Assembly: GCA_003342895.1 (NCBI GenBank)
Contig: PTFA01000024.1
Span: 5,451,505 to 5,515,504 of the forward strand
Source: Casuarius casuarius
Taxonomy: Eukaryota > Chordata > Aves > Casuariiformes > Casuariidae
Direction of reading: 5' to 3'
Length of the DNA: 64,000 nucleotides
Each line of letters starts with the position of its first letter. Within the stretch, counting starts at the first letter, position 1. The notes under the pieces are model-generated. The model ran no database searches. It was given only the letters and a program-made list of their open reading frames with translations, and had not been told where the DNA came from. The position numbers were made by a program, and so were the translations under genes. Below are positions 14,201 to 27,700 of this stretch, in pieces.

Positions 14201-17200
14201 ACTTGCAGCTTGCTGTGAAATATTACAAATAGCCAGAAATCTTTGATGCCAAAGGGAGATACTTGACTGCTTTCCAAAACACCGAGGTTCTGGGAGGTAC
14301 AACACATGTTTAGAAAGACAGAGGATGGCTTCAGCAGAGGTTGATTGAGATGTATTACTAGTCAGTAATGCAGTATAATCTGTATCTCCAAGATTTCTTC
14401 AGGAACAGCTGTCTGCCACGTCTCTGCATGGAACAAAACTCACTGGCCTTCTTTTGATTATTAAGGCTCTTAAACACCTCTAACTATTGAAGCTTAAGTT
14501 TCTTCCACATAAATAGCACTATTAGAAACATGAGCTTTTTTGCGGGAGATTATCACACAACACTATGTTCTGTTCTTCCGTCCTTCCTCAAAATCTACAT
14601 TGATCTTGCACTGTTATTTGTGGTTGATTGGCAGGATATGGACAATCTTCAAGCACAGGATAATATGTCTGATTCAGGAACTGTTGGCAGTAAGTATTTT
14701 TTTTTTTAACCATAATTCTAGATATCCCTTAGAGCAGATGTAGAACACTAAGTGTGTAAATACCATGTCTATCCAAGAAAAATTTGCAAGTCTTTTTATA
14801 AGGACCTCCTTGGTTGTACTTGAAAAAAGTATAAGCAGATACCTGCTGCAGTACTTGACTACAGTAACACTACCATAATAACAAGACCACCGTTACTTCT
14901 CATTGAAAAAACTTCTCTGTAACCCACTTACAGCTACAGAACTTTCTCCCAATTTTGTGTTGCTATGGATTTCTCTGATAATGTAGTGACCAAAGGGAGA
15001 GTTTCCAAAAAATATGATATATTTCAGTTTCTTCAGGAGAATGTGGTGAGAAGAAACTCACATTTGTTTGCTTCTATTACTGTCATATCCAAAAATATCT
15101 TCCAACAATAATCTTTCTTGAATTTAGATGCTAGACAGGACTTATTCTGACTAATGATATTCTTTCAAAATATGTTTCATTCTTTTATTTTCTATTATTA
15201 ATACATACATCATTGTTAGCTATACTACTTTTAAATTTTAATCTCACCTTTCATAGCTGGTAAGTTGTGAGAGAACTCTTAAGATGTTCTATTCTATTTT
15301 TATTTCCCGATAAGAGACTACATATTCTGATCGTTGTTACTTAACTGAATTTAAGAGTCATACAGAATGTGTGGACACCCACACTAAATAAGCATTTGTA
15401 CTGCAAAAATGAACATTCTAGCCAGTTTGCACAATTCCTTTGAAAACAAATAAATAAAAATTCAGAGTATGATTGAACTCGCTCCCCCCTCTGGAGAAAG
15501 AAGAGTCAAAGGCTCTGAAGCAGACTAAGCCAGGACAGTTATGGAGCCTGGAGAACAAAGCAGCAAAGAAGAAATACTGCCAAGGCCTCTCTCATAAAAA
15601 AGAGCCAAGATTTTGTTTCCCTAAGCCTGCGGAGGCACAGAACAATCCCAGGTTGAAATACTGCGTTCCATTATTTTAGAGAAAAAGGAGCTGAGGTATA
15701 TGAACCCTAGCACAGGTAACATTAAGGACAGACTGACTACTCATTACTGAATAGAAAACATGCTTCATTGAAACCTGTGCTTTAAAAAGGCAAGAGAGAT
15801 CGGACTGGGAAATACCCAGATGTCATGGCCCAGATGTAACACAGACCTCCTGAAATCAAATTAAGGAAAGAAACCATTATTTTGACAAACACCTTTTCTT
15901 ATCCCAAAGCTTAATGCTTACACTTGTTATAACCAGTTTAAAAAACAAGCTTATTCATTCATTAGTTATTCATGTTTTTAAATAAGGTGTTCTGCATACC
16001 TGAAACATTCCCTCTTGAGGAACAGCCTGCCTCCCTCATCCCTTCTAACTCTGCTCCTGTAGATCTTTCTCCCATGTTACTTCTCTTGCTTTGAGGGAAG
16101 AATCCTCATAGCTACTGCTATCTGCTCCAGTTTTAAGCAACTTCTATACCTTAAGTGCCTTAAGGACATTAGTCCTCATGCTTCAGCAGTAAAAGAAAGA
16201 CTAATAAGACTATTTTATAGTCCTTTTATCTCCAGCAGGTGGAAAACAAGTAAGACTACAATCTGAATTAATTTTTTTATATTGTTTTCCAGCAGTTTAT
16301 TTTTGCTGCTGTTCACATTCACCTTATTTCTGTAAGTTAGCCATTGAAACTCAAGAACTTAAACTAGGATGTAAAGATTGAGGGAATCTTGGGAATTTAG
16401 TAAAGCTAAGAGATGATTATACGACTAATGGATAGCAAGAATTCAACCAAATGTCAATATTCTTACAAGTGTTAATAGTGGTGTTTAATTCTCTTCTCAG
16501 TCTAGATTCATATGTAAGTAGAAACCAAAAATGTTTTACTAAACCTTCAACCAAGATTTGTAGAAAAAACAGTATTTTCTCAACTTACAACTTAGCCACG
16601 TCAACTGCATACTTTGTTAGTTTTTAGTGTTCTTGCATCCCTTTTTGGAGATGTTAATTTCTCAAAAGATATATTTAAACTTATTAATAAGTGCCATATT
16701 ACAGAAAGACTGCCAAGCAAAACAGCAAGATGGAGCTGACATCAATGAACTGAATAGCACAAAGGATATTTTACTCTTGGTCCAAAGAGACCTATTTATG
16801 AACAAAAATGAAAAGATCCTCTTTTTGATCATTCCTATTTAAAAATAAGACAGTTCATTTAAAGATATTTAAAATGGGCATAAATAAATACTATCAGAGC
16901 ATTGTCCAGGAGTTTTCATAATGCTATCAAATAAAGCTACAACACTAACACAATTTACATCTGTTGCTACACAACAACATTTAAAGACCCCCTGTCAGAA
17001 CAGTGATGCTAGAAAATGAAGTCAGTGAAAAAAATTCAGTTGTCTGACAAACACTATGTTTTTCTCTCAAGAACTATCAGGTTACAATTAACATTCCAGG
17101 ATTTAATAATATCATTTTATATCTCTAAAATACTTAAGAAATTTTAACTGTTCAGCTATATTTTTAATATTACATATAATATAACTTTAATCTATTAAAA

Positions 17201-18713
17201 GTCTTGTTGAGTACACCTCTTGAAATCAGCATTCTCTTAATGATAATACAATGAATTACTCTGACAACGAACATCATACCTTAAACTGAAAGCGAGTAAG
17301 TGAAAAATGACCAGCAAAAACTGATGACCAGAAGAGCAACAATGATCTATAATGCCTTTTGGAATAAAAATAAAATAGCAAAGAAAGGAAAATTATAGCA
17401 GTAAAATTCTTTCTAAGTAGATCATTTTTCAAAGTTTTCCGTGAGGCTCTGGCAGCTCTTTAAGCAGAGAACATAAAACTCAAGAGTTCCTCATTTCAAA
17501 ACAGGCAGCCATCTAGTGATTGTTTCTAGATTAATGCCTCTATGTAAAAGTAAGAACAGGGAATGAAATCAACAGGCAGCCTTTTCTCCAATTATTGATG
17601 TTTTCCTTCCTATTTAGATCTCTGAGAGAATTCGTAACTACTGTTGCTTCTGAGTAAAGAAAACAGATATCTTAAATAAACTGAGTGACAAGTTAATCAA
17701 GAGAAATTAATTTGTAACACCTGCAGTCATACAAACTCTAAGAAATGAGACAAATTGCATGAATAATACAACTGAACTCCCACAAACTAGTTCTGGAGAT
17801 AGTGAATCAATGGACATTTCCCTGAAGTACCGTTTGCAAAGTTCTCTTTCATTTATATTTAATTTTATTAATGTTGTCAGCCACCGCCATTAAATAAGTA
17901 TCTTTCTACAGTATTCTTGAGTATTTTTGACCTACTTTCCTGTTAAGAAGGGATATTCTAATGCAAATGTGTTAGAATTGAAAAGGCCTCACTTTTCACT
18001 GGTTGGCCTGGTTTGATCTTCCCAGTGTAAAAATTCTTTGGCAATCTTGCTAATGGTTCAATTAATTATAGTACAACAACAACACTGGAAGAGCCCTTTT
18101 AGCCACTGTGGAAGCTCAACGCTCCAGAACACTGACAATTTCTAGAGTGATTACTAACATATTTGTAAAAAACAACCTGCACATTCCTCAATTATTTATT
18201 CTATGCTGTGGTTTAACTTAAGAATCAGCCAAGGAAACTACAAATGTTTATTGTAAGGCAAACAAAAACTAAGTGTCCAGATATTTAAACTAGATTAAAC
18301 CCACTACTCAATAAGAACAAAAACCTGGAAGCTGTACCTGAGTTTATTCCAGACTTACATGTATTCCAAAAAATAATTAAACAAGATGCATGACCAAGAA
18401 AAAGCATAAAACATACCTGTCACTGCAAAACAACACTCCCAATGAACTCTAGTTTTAAGTTTCAGGCATTAAGCATAATGATCAATATAATGACCAATTT
18501 AATGCATTGTAGCGACTGTATGTTTACACACACACACTGCAAAATGATTTATGTTTGACTTTCTATACCACAGAGATTCCATCATGTACTCTGGCAGCTG
18601 GATTTTTGTTAATTGGATTGAAGACAAACTGAAAATTTTCAAGCCTCGAATCGGAAAGGAAACGGCACAAAATTTGATTTCAAATGCCCAAACTTTACCC
18701 GTACCATTTTGCT

Positions 18714-18749
<36 letters not shown>

Positions 18750-21700
18750 AAATCAATCATCCACCACCCTCCACACAACAGCAACTCACAGAGGGTGCTC
18801 TGCTGCTCAATTCCCAACTCTTTCAGAGCTGACCAACGTAAAAATAAAAACAGTAATTTATTAGACCTCCCTTTGAGCCTCCTCCCCTTCCTCCTCCGAT
18901 CCTCAGTGGCTTTAGCTCATTCATGGTGGCCATTAACAAAAAAACAAGTTTGTTAGGGTTTTTTAAGATGAAAAATAAGGATAAAAATAGAGTAAAAACA
19001 ACATTTCCCAAACATTTCTCTTTACCTTGGCACTGCAGACTGCTACATTAGCAGGGAGCTGGGAAAACTGCTTCAACTCAAAGACATCTCGTACTGCCCA
19101 CCGACTCAAATGATTCTCAGCCTTGCTGGATCCAACCACACTCTGATTTGAATGAATATAAGCCACTTCTTGAACACCATCTGATACATTAGGAGAAAAA
19201 TATAATCAAAGATGTTGGTCATTCCAAAACCCTGGAGGTACACAGTTGCACTGAAGCACGTTGTAATTTTAAAAAAGGTTTACTCAAAAGTTGTCAATTC
19301 TGTTAGGATTTCAAGAGACAAGAGTAAGACTGGCAGGTAAAAAGAGACACACTTCATTAAATAACGTAATGGAATATTATTTATATCGTGTAACAAGAAG
19401 ATATATAAAAGGAAGAACTTCAAAAATTGCCAACAATTATAAATTAAACTTAGGTTATATTTTAGATGAAAAAAAAAAAAACCCAAAAAACACAAGGAAA
19501 TGAAGTGACTAGTTACCTAAATATTTGTCCATTGATCCCACTTTTTGATCCCGATGGTTAACTTCTGTTTTACTTATAGAAGTTTTAGGTACAGAATAAT
19601 TACCAGGCTTCATTTGTGCAACAGAGATATCTTGAGTACGATGCGGCATTTTAGATGCAAACTGAACTTTGCGTCTCTCGCCTTTACACTTACAGCTTTG
19701 CTTTTGGGTGCAAATTTTCTCAACTGGTAAGTTATCTTCTGAGGATGAAAATTCATCTATATTCTGCGAATCACTTTTCCTTTCTCGTCTATTGGGCTTC
19801 TTTGTTTGCAGCAGAGTTTTGGAAAAGTTACTGAATTCTTTGTTTAGGACATGTCTTTGTTTCAATTTTGGAGAGCTAGAAGTTCTTAACTTTCTTGATT
19901 CAGAATTATGGGGTATTTCGATATCATCAGACTCATCACTAATGTCGCTTGCTCCCTTCAAATCTCTTGTGGTATTCTTAGTGTTTTCCAAAGAAATGAT
20001 TTTGCTGAAAGCTGACACAGTACTACCAAATCCAGGCTGCTTATCATTTCCCCTAGATGTGAACCCATCATTTTTTTTTGACGACTTTCCATAATTTTCA
20101 GATGCTGACTTACAAATTTCAATATTTTTAGTAAGCGTGGGTTCCTGTCGAGCCAGAATTTGGGTAGGAAAGATGACATCATCATTCTCTTCAGAACTGC
20201 TTTCTGTTTCCAAGACGACATCACTTTGCTTTGAAATGCATTGATCCTGATTTTCCCTGTCTCCTTCTTCCTCAGAGTTTGATAAAACCAGCCAATTTGA
20301 GGCTGTACCTGCACTATGTGCATCTTGTTTATCAGTTCTGTTTGGTGATTTAGTACTCTTCCCGTGCTCCAAAATACGGATACGGCCTTGGCATTCATGA
20401 AAGTCCTTACACTTGGTTTTTACATTTGTTCTTACAGTCTGACCATCAGAACTTGAATGATGAGCATTATCATTACTATTGCTTTCTGTGGTAGTATCAA
20501 TTTCTCTCTGCAACAATTTAGAGAACCCACACTGCATTAAAGAAAGTTGTCCGTGTGTTACCATTGAAGTATTTGCAGTGTGACATTTCCTTCTGTCATA
20601 TTTTTTCCTGGAAATTTCCAGGATATCATCGTCACTAAAATCATCATAAAAATCAATTTCTTCTTTCTTTAATTGTGCCTTAATGCTTGAGGGATCTCTG
20701 TCATCTTCACAGTCTAGGTGTGCATACTAAAACAAGAAAAATAATTTACACCAAAGCTAGATACTACAAAAAAAGCAAGTTATTTAAAACATATATAACA
20801 TATGGAACATACCTAATTCTGAAGCAGTATAAAAAAGGGGATTTTCACTGTGTTACTCAGTCCAAAAGTATATAAAATAGTAACACAATACATAGATTAA
20901 AAAATACAAAACAAATTGTAAGTAGAAATTATATGAAAATGTTTGGAAGAACAATAACGTAAATAGCATTAAAAAACTTTATTATGCAGTTGAGACAATA
21001 TATGCTGCCCACTGTTAAAAAAACCTGCATTTGCCCAACCCATGCCCCTGTTTTCTAGTTCGCATTAATCTTGTTGCAACTTCTCATCTTTCTAAGGTTG
21101 TTTGAAAAGTGACTTCATGATTCAAATCTAAATACTGCATAATGTAATTATTCATAACAAATCTCAGAGCACAGTGGCCAACCTCCTTGTATGTGGGAGC
21201 TAACACTTCTAGTTTAAGAGAGCTATGAGTACATAATGTTCTGCTCTAAAATTAGTTGAGGCCTACTGTAATCAAACACAAATTACATCTAGGCAACTCT
21301 GAAAGTTAGAAGCTACAGAAGTCCAGAACACAGCACCAAAACTGTGTAATACTGAGACGAGAGCTATTTCAAAATGTAAATGGAAAGCCAGAAGGGTAAA
21401 TACTAAAGTTTTGTCCATGTGGAAAAGTGTTACCAATTAAATTTATCAGTTAAAATCCTGGTATAACCTTGCTTATCAAGAAAGCATTTAACATAGGCTA
21501 AAAAAAGTTTTTGCCACCATGCCCCTATGTGAGGTCATACTGATTTAAATCAATACTGACAATTACCCCAGAAATCCCCACAAAGACAACATGTAAGAGA
21601 TGGTGGCTAATTCGCAGACAATTCAGCGGGATGTGATCATCTAATATTTTCACTCTCAGAGGCTGTATTTTAGACTTAGCTGTTCATTCCCAACCTATCT

Positions 21701-24700
21701 GAATGCGGTGTTCAGTCAAAAAAAACATTCATGAAAATGTTTCCATTTAAGCCTAACCTTTACCAAAAAAAAAAGTCTAGAAGGAAACCTTTAGATACAT
21801 TATTTGCAAAAAAAACCCCCAACCAAACAAAAAACCCATACCACACAAACCAGGATGGAGCAGACCGCTGATGTGGTGAGAATCACTGTTTGTTAGATTA
21901 CTTCAACTAAATGGTGCTGCTCCTCCACAGAGATCCAAACTGAAAGGGCCACAAAGCCTTTGAGAAAAAGGCTTTCAGTTCTCTGAACCAATTGTACTCC
22001 TTTCCACAATTCCCTGACCAGAAGTATTCTCAACAACAGTAGGTTTTAGAGCCTCAACAGATTTGATCAGAACGCTGTCATACTAGCCACTCACAAGATA
22101 CTATTCAGCAATACTTCAGAGTGAGCCGCGCTGCTCTATAACAGCATGTCAGTAGTATCATCATCCAGACTGATGATATCCAAGTATTGTGAACCTCAAA
22201 GAATACCATATTACCAGATGGTCAGAATGCCCCATTTTAAATACCAACAGCATGACAAGCAGACAGAAAAAGATGGCAAGTGCCATCTAATGTAAAAGCA
22301 TTACTAGCCTAACAATGTACTGCCCGCATTTGCCACTGCGGCAGTCGGAGCAAGAGAAACTCTTAGGCACTGCTCTGTGTGTCACAAAGATACCTCACCT
22401 TTTCTGAGCTGCATGGAGGAATCTCTTCCTTTAGCCATGTAGTGGCTGTCATAACTCCTGCTTCTACTCGCCCTTCCCTCTAAAAGGAATCAAGAACATT
22501 ATAGAACGAAAGCAATACCTGTGTGTTCTTGAACTTCAAGTTAACAAAGGCACCCCCCCCCCCCAAAAAAAAAAAAACCCTGAGTTTTCCTTTGTAGAGA
22601 GGTATAAGCATCAAGAGTAGAATCACCAAAGTCCAGACTAACACTTACATTTTGGCAATAAACTTGCTGCTCTTTTGATCTAGCCTGTAACCAGCAAGGA
22701 AGATGACATACTGCATAAAGTGGGAGGATCTTGTGCATACACTGTTTTCGTACTTTTAGACTTTTTCCCCCCTGTAGCAGAATACCTGCTACAGCGTTTA
22801 CAGTACATGTCACATTTTAATTTAGACCTCAGCAGAGTAGTTTTGAGCTGACTACCCCCAAAATATATTCTTGCTTCCTCACATTACTCTTACTGCTATG
22901 CTTATAGCATATGACTCTGATCCCAGCTTTTCCCCAGCCGCCTCCTTCTGTAGGCAAGATAACAAAATAAAGGGAGGGAAGGGTGGAAAGAAACCTAGAA
23001 TAAGACAGCAATAAATTCCAAAATGCAAGTCATCTGCCACAAATACGTTGAGGAGAAAAAGGCATATACACTGCACATACTTAAACCCACTCTGCACTAC
23101 GCTCTACGGATCTGGGCCAACACTCTTCTTTTTAGAATAACTAAGATGCAAATTTTAAAATACAAAGCCTTGGTTATCCACCTCCACCCTGCAACATTTT
23201 TTAAATAAATACAGCATTACAGAATATATTTTATTAAACAGTTTTTCCCCATCTCAACACATACTATATAAAGGTTACTATGATCATAAGAAATATCCTG
23301 TGAAAAGAATTCAGGCTTAAAAGACAATTATAGCTGAAGATGAATAAAAGACATCTGTGCAGAAAGCTGAAAATATGTGAAAATATCCCAAAAATCAGAT
23401 ATGGGATTTTATTAGGAAGAGAGATGCATTAGCAAGCTCTTGCAAATAATAATCCAAACATATTACTGAGGTTTCTTTGATGTAAGGAAATTTTTCTGAC
23501 ATACATTAGACTGAGAAATTAGCAGGCCTAGTTCATTTAAGGCATTGCACAGACAGGTACTGCTAAGTTTCACCATTCGGTTTTACAAAGTGCCTCCATT
23601 CAAAATTATGACAAGATAAAAATATTTGGTGAGGAAAGGAAAACAGTAAAACTAATATCCAAAAGTCAAAAGGAAGTATTTCACACCTCCAGGATGTCTT
23701 TGGTAAGACAGGACCCCTGAGTCCTAAGTTTGAAAAGGTTACGGATCCCGAAAAGCTCTCCTTGATGTTCCTTTGATCCTTGCACCGCTTCAAAATACCG
23801 CTTGGCATTTTCACTTCCAACCACCACACAGTGAAGTTGCTAAAACAGAACAACACAAGAGATTTCAGAAGTGTTTGCTCCAACAACATGTCAGAATTTC
23901 CTGGCATCCACATTATATACACAGCTTTAGTTGGAGCAGGCAGAAATTCCTAAGGGAGGATATTTTGTTTTAATTTCCCTGGCAGATGTTGCCATTGTGG
24001 TATAATATGAACCTGACTGGTTTGACTGAGTAAAAAAATTGAAGATATATTTCAAGTCTTCTACTTCATTGTTGTCTAATATCAGATTCCTACTACACCC
24101 ACTACTGGCACCCCTCTGTATCTTGACTACTTATCTTTCTTCAATACTAAATTCTTGGTATTTTTTCATAGTCCTTGGTGTACTGTATGCTTACTTGGTA
24201 AGCACTAAGTCATATCACGACATTACTTCTACTGGTCCCTGGATATTTTAATTATCATGCACACTTGCTAAGTGGATTGAACAGAAGTAACTAAAAAACA
24301 TCTTCTACGTGGAAGGGAAAAAGACAAGTAAATAGTCAGTTTGTCAGGCAGAATTCAAACATTCTTGAAGTCAGGCAGGTTTAGTTGTGTTCCAGTGACC
24401 GCAAATTTTCAATACTTACATAATTGGTATATTTGACTTGAGCAGGAAGAATGTCAAAATTATGGTTTTATGGATACCAGACTTGTAGTATTTTTTGTAA
24501 CTGTCTCTAGGAAGTTGGTAGTTCTGGAGGTCTGCTCACTGCTAATTCTCTAGCACTGAACAGGCATTTTCCAAGACAGCAACAGTTTCTTGAATTATGT
24601 AAGCCAGGCAAAAACTTTAGCTAGGCAAAATTTACATCTTTCTCAAATCATGCATGGTATTTACAAAAGCTACACTTTAGAATACATATATAGCTACTTT

Positions 24701-27700
24701 GGCATTATATATTTTAGAATTCAATTTTATTTGTTTTAGATTTTGAATCACATGTGGCTGGGTCAGACAATTCACTACTGCTAATAAAAAATGCAGTGAT
24801 TTTAAAATCAGATACATCCCTCAGTAAGAATACAATGCAACATGACAAAACGTTTATGCATAAATTCAGTTCTTACACAGGACAGACAACATTTAGCTCT
24901 TTGAGAGTCCATTTGTATAGTTTACTAAAAGACACACATTCACATGCAGTCATGTTTCTGACTTTTTAACAGCAGATGAAAAGACGTTTTCTTCACAACT
25001 TGCTGAAAATTTCCTAATTGTGCCTAATGCAAGCATCAATAGCAAGGAATGCAATCTAAATGTAGACTAAAAAAAAATCCCAGATTTACAATGATTGTTT
25101 TGCAGTTTATTACCTTTTTTCTACATCAACTTGAAAAAAAGACTAAGAGCCTTTGAAAAAGAGTTTTGATACAAGACTTTTGAAAATCCAAGCAGACAGT
25201 ATCATCCAGGTCATCTTTATCCAAAAGATGACTAACTCCGAAGACCTCAGTGAAAGCATGGCTTCCCTCCTTTAGGATTTTTAGTGAATACAGCTGGCCC
25301 TGCTAATCTGCTATTTCTCATTTTGTTAGTCTTTCTGAAGCCTTTTCTACTGGTTCTTGTCTTTGAGACAAATCCTCAGAGACAATCCTCAGAAGTATCT
25401 CCCACAAGGAGAACTTTGGTATGGGAAGCTCTAAGCTTTTTCCTGAATGTGGATATGAAGAATTTAGTTTTTTGCTATGAACACTCTTAATTTCAAGGCT
25501 TGCTTAAGTAATGCCCACACAGATTCTCCAGCAGGATTCCTGCTGCTGACATGTTTGAAAATAAATTATTAGTTTTTATGCTTTTAGCCCACAGCTCCTC
25601 AAAAATCTTTTTGGACTTGCTTGTTTTTAAATTTGACTTGTCTCGTTAGGATACAACTTCAACAATGTCTGAAAATCGCCCAATTACCTGAGAACATTTC
25701 ACCCCTTCACCTGCTCTTTTTAAATGTCTTTTTAAGAAGTTTCTGTTTATTTATTGATTTTGTTAAAATTAAACAGAACTAATTTTTACAGCTTCTGCAA
25801 GATACTGAATTTAAGTAAATTACAGTCACTGTTACACTTTTGATTGTATCATTTTAAAGCAGGTCGTATAGACTAATGAGAGCAACTCGAGACTTGTTCC
25901 CGCAGATGTGGGTTTTCTGAATATCTGCTTATGAAATCAGATATGGTGTCCAAATAGTTGGTCTCAGAATCTTGTTCTTATTTGGCATTTACTTAAATCT
26001 GTATGAGGATAATGACAATCTCACTATTAAGGCATTTCCCACTCATTCAGCCTTCAACCTCCTTCAACATGTGACAAAGCCTGTCATGATCACAAGAGGA
26101 TGACTGTCACTGCAGACCCAGTACCATATTTTTCCTATTTATGGATGATAATTCGAAGTTGTCGGTTAACTTGTCGATTTCATAAAGCTTTTTTTCTCAT
26201 AGGGTAGCCGGTGCCCATTGAAGTCACCTACTCTGTCCTTCCTATGCAACGTATGCCTCAGAATAACTGTATCTCACCGATTTCCTTGCTTTCACCAAGT
26301 TTATATGTCTGTCCTGCCCCACCTGATTTATAAACAAGCCTCACTGCGTTCCATCTTACTGCTTAGACTTGCAACTTGTGTAGAAAAACATGTTCTTATT
26401 TCGTCCAGCTTCCTATTTGTCTGCAGCCTGCTCTTTGTTGATGTTTGAATTTGCTGATTTTTTTTATTTCCTATCTCATAAGGAAACAGTAGATTCGGTA
26501 GATTTTTAAAGTAAAGACTGGGAAAAGCAAAGCAAGTGGCAAAATTCAGAGCAATTGTTCCAGGCTGAGGATTCCAGCAGGCAACTTCTTTGTAATAGCA
26601 GCAGCTACAAGCTAACCACTTCCCCTCCCTTTATGTGGAAGGTTTCAAAAGAGCAAAGGTAGCAAAGAGAGGCCTTTTGCTACAGCGTCAGCAAGACTTT
26701 TGCACGCTCTCTCTCTCTCTCTCCAACCATTCAGAGGAAAAAGCTGCCTGAATCAGGCTGCCACAGGTACTACCTACCTCTAGCAGTTATTATTTTACAG
26801 CTCTCTAAATGAAATAGATTTCTCCTCCGTATAAGCTGATGAACATGTTACCTAATTAACATGTCAAAAGTTACAGAAGCACTTAGAATACAGACGTTCT
26901 ATTTTGTTCTTTGACAATTGCTAAATTATATAATTACATTTAATAAGATAACAGCATAAATCGTAAAACCAAGGTAAACTAAATTGTGATAGGCTAGCTT
27001 AGCTTTCATTCAAACAGCTGAAAATAGTTACTGATTTAAATAGTTTGTGAACTTTACCTGTTTATAAACTTGCCGTAAGTACATCATCTCCTCCACAGTT
27101 CCCAAGGATATCAATCTAAACACTTTAACATCTTTGCATTGACCAATCCTATACGCTCTGCAAAGACAATGCCAATACTGAAAACCATATTCTTTATTAG
27201 TAAAAATAAAAAGACCTAAAAAATTCACAGTTCCAACAAAACAGAAATACTCTAAATCATTTGTAAGTAAAATATTTTTTTACTTTTCCAAGTTTTTTCA
27301 ACATTCCATTCCCTTTTCTTTTATCCTTAATTTTGTATTTTTCCTGCCAGCCCTATGCAGCTGAAAAAGCTTTCATCTCTTGATATCACAAGGCCTGTCT
27401 CCCATCTCTCAAGAAAACACATCTTCCATTATTTTTGTTTGTTTGTTTTCCTCCCCATCTACATCTGGTCTTGCACAAGACATTCTCCTATTTGCATTGT
27501 ATCTGAGTTAGCTCATGGATTACTTGGGGCGGCCTGTGCCTTCCTAACTTTATAAAACACTGTGCAAGTTGTAACATCATAAAAACAGGTAATGGAAAGG
27601 AACTAAGCTATTTAAATTACTAGCTCTGAAACTTCTAACAGATTATTTTCAGAAAATTCAAAGAGGCTGAACAGAGTACAGAAGTGTAATCTCACAAAGA

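Larger units (their letters stand above)
4237..19025 (-). other. ERCC6L2 intron 17 (largest, 14.8 kb)
   Basis: Nearly a quarter of the window. It holds a MIR-like SINE at about 4325-4490, a CA microsatellite at 18716-18745, short homopolymers, one undetermined base (about 7018) and an exon-like plus-strand segment at 14635-14689. The rest is AT-rich sequence in which I recognise no gene or repeat family. Confidence 0.8.
23840..27057 (-). other. ERCC6L2 intron 13
   Basis: 3218 bases. The centre (about 25130-26450) resembles a heavily decayed LINE. A CT-rich microsatellite lies at about 26706-26723. The remainder is unassigned. Confidence 0.8.

Noticed and set aside
18716..18745. CA run considered as a CRISPR-like or structured repeat
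   Set aside because: It is a simple dinucleotide microsatellite in a vertebrate intron with no spacer structure.
19669..20094. 141-codon plus-strand frame opposite exon 16, and a 146-codon frame in another minus-strand phase
   Set aside because: Both are shadows of the long ERCC6L2 exon, whose own frame matches the family.
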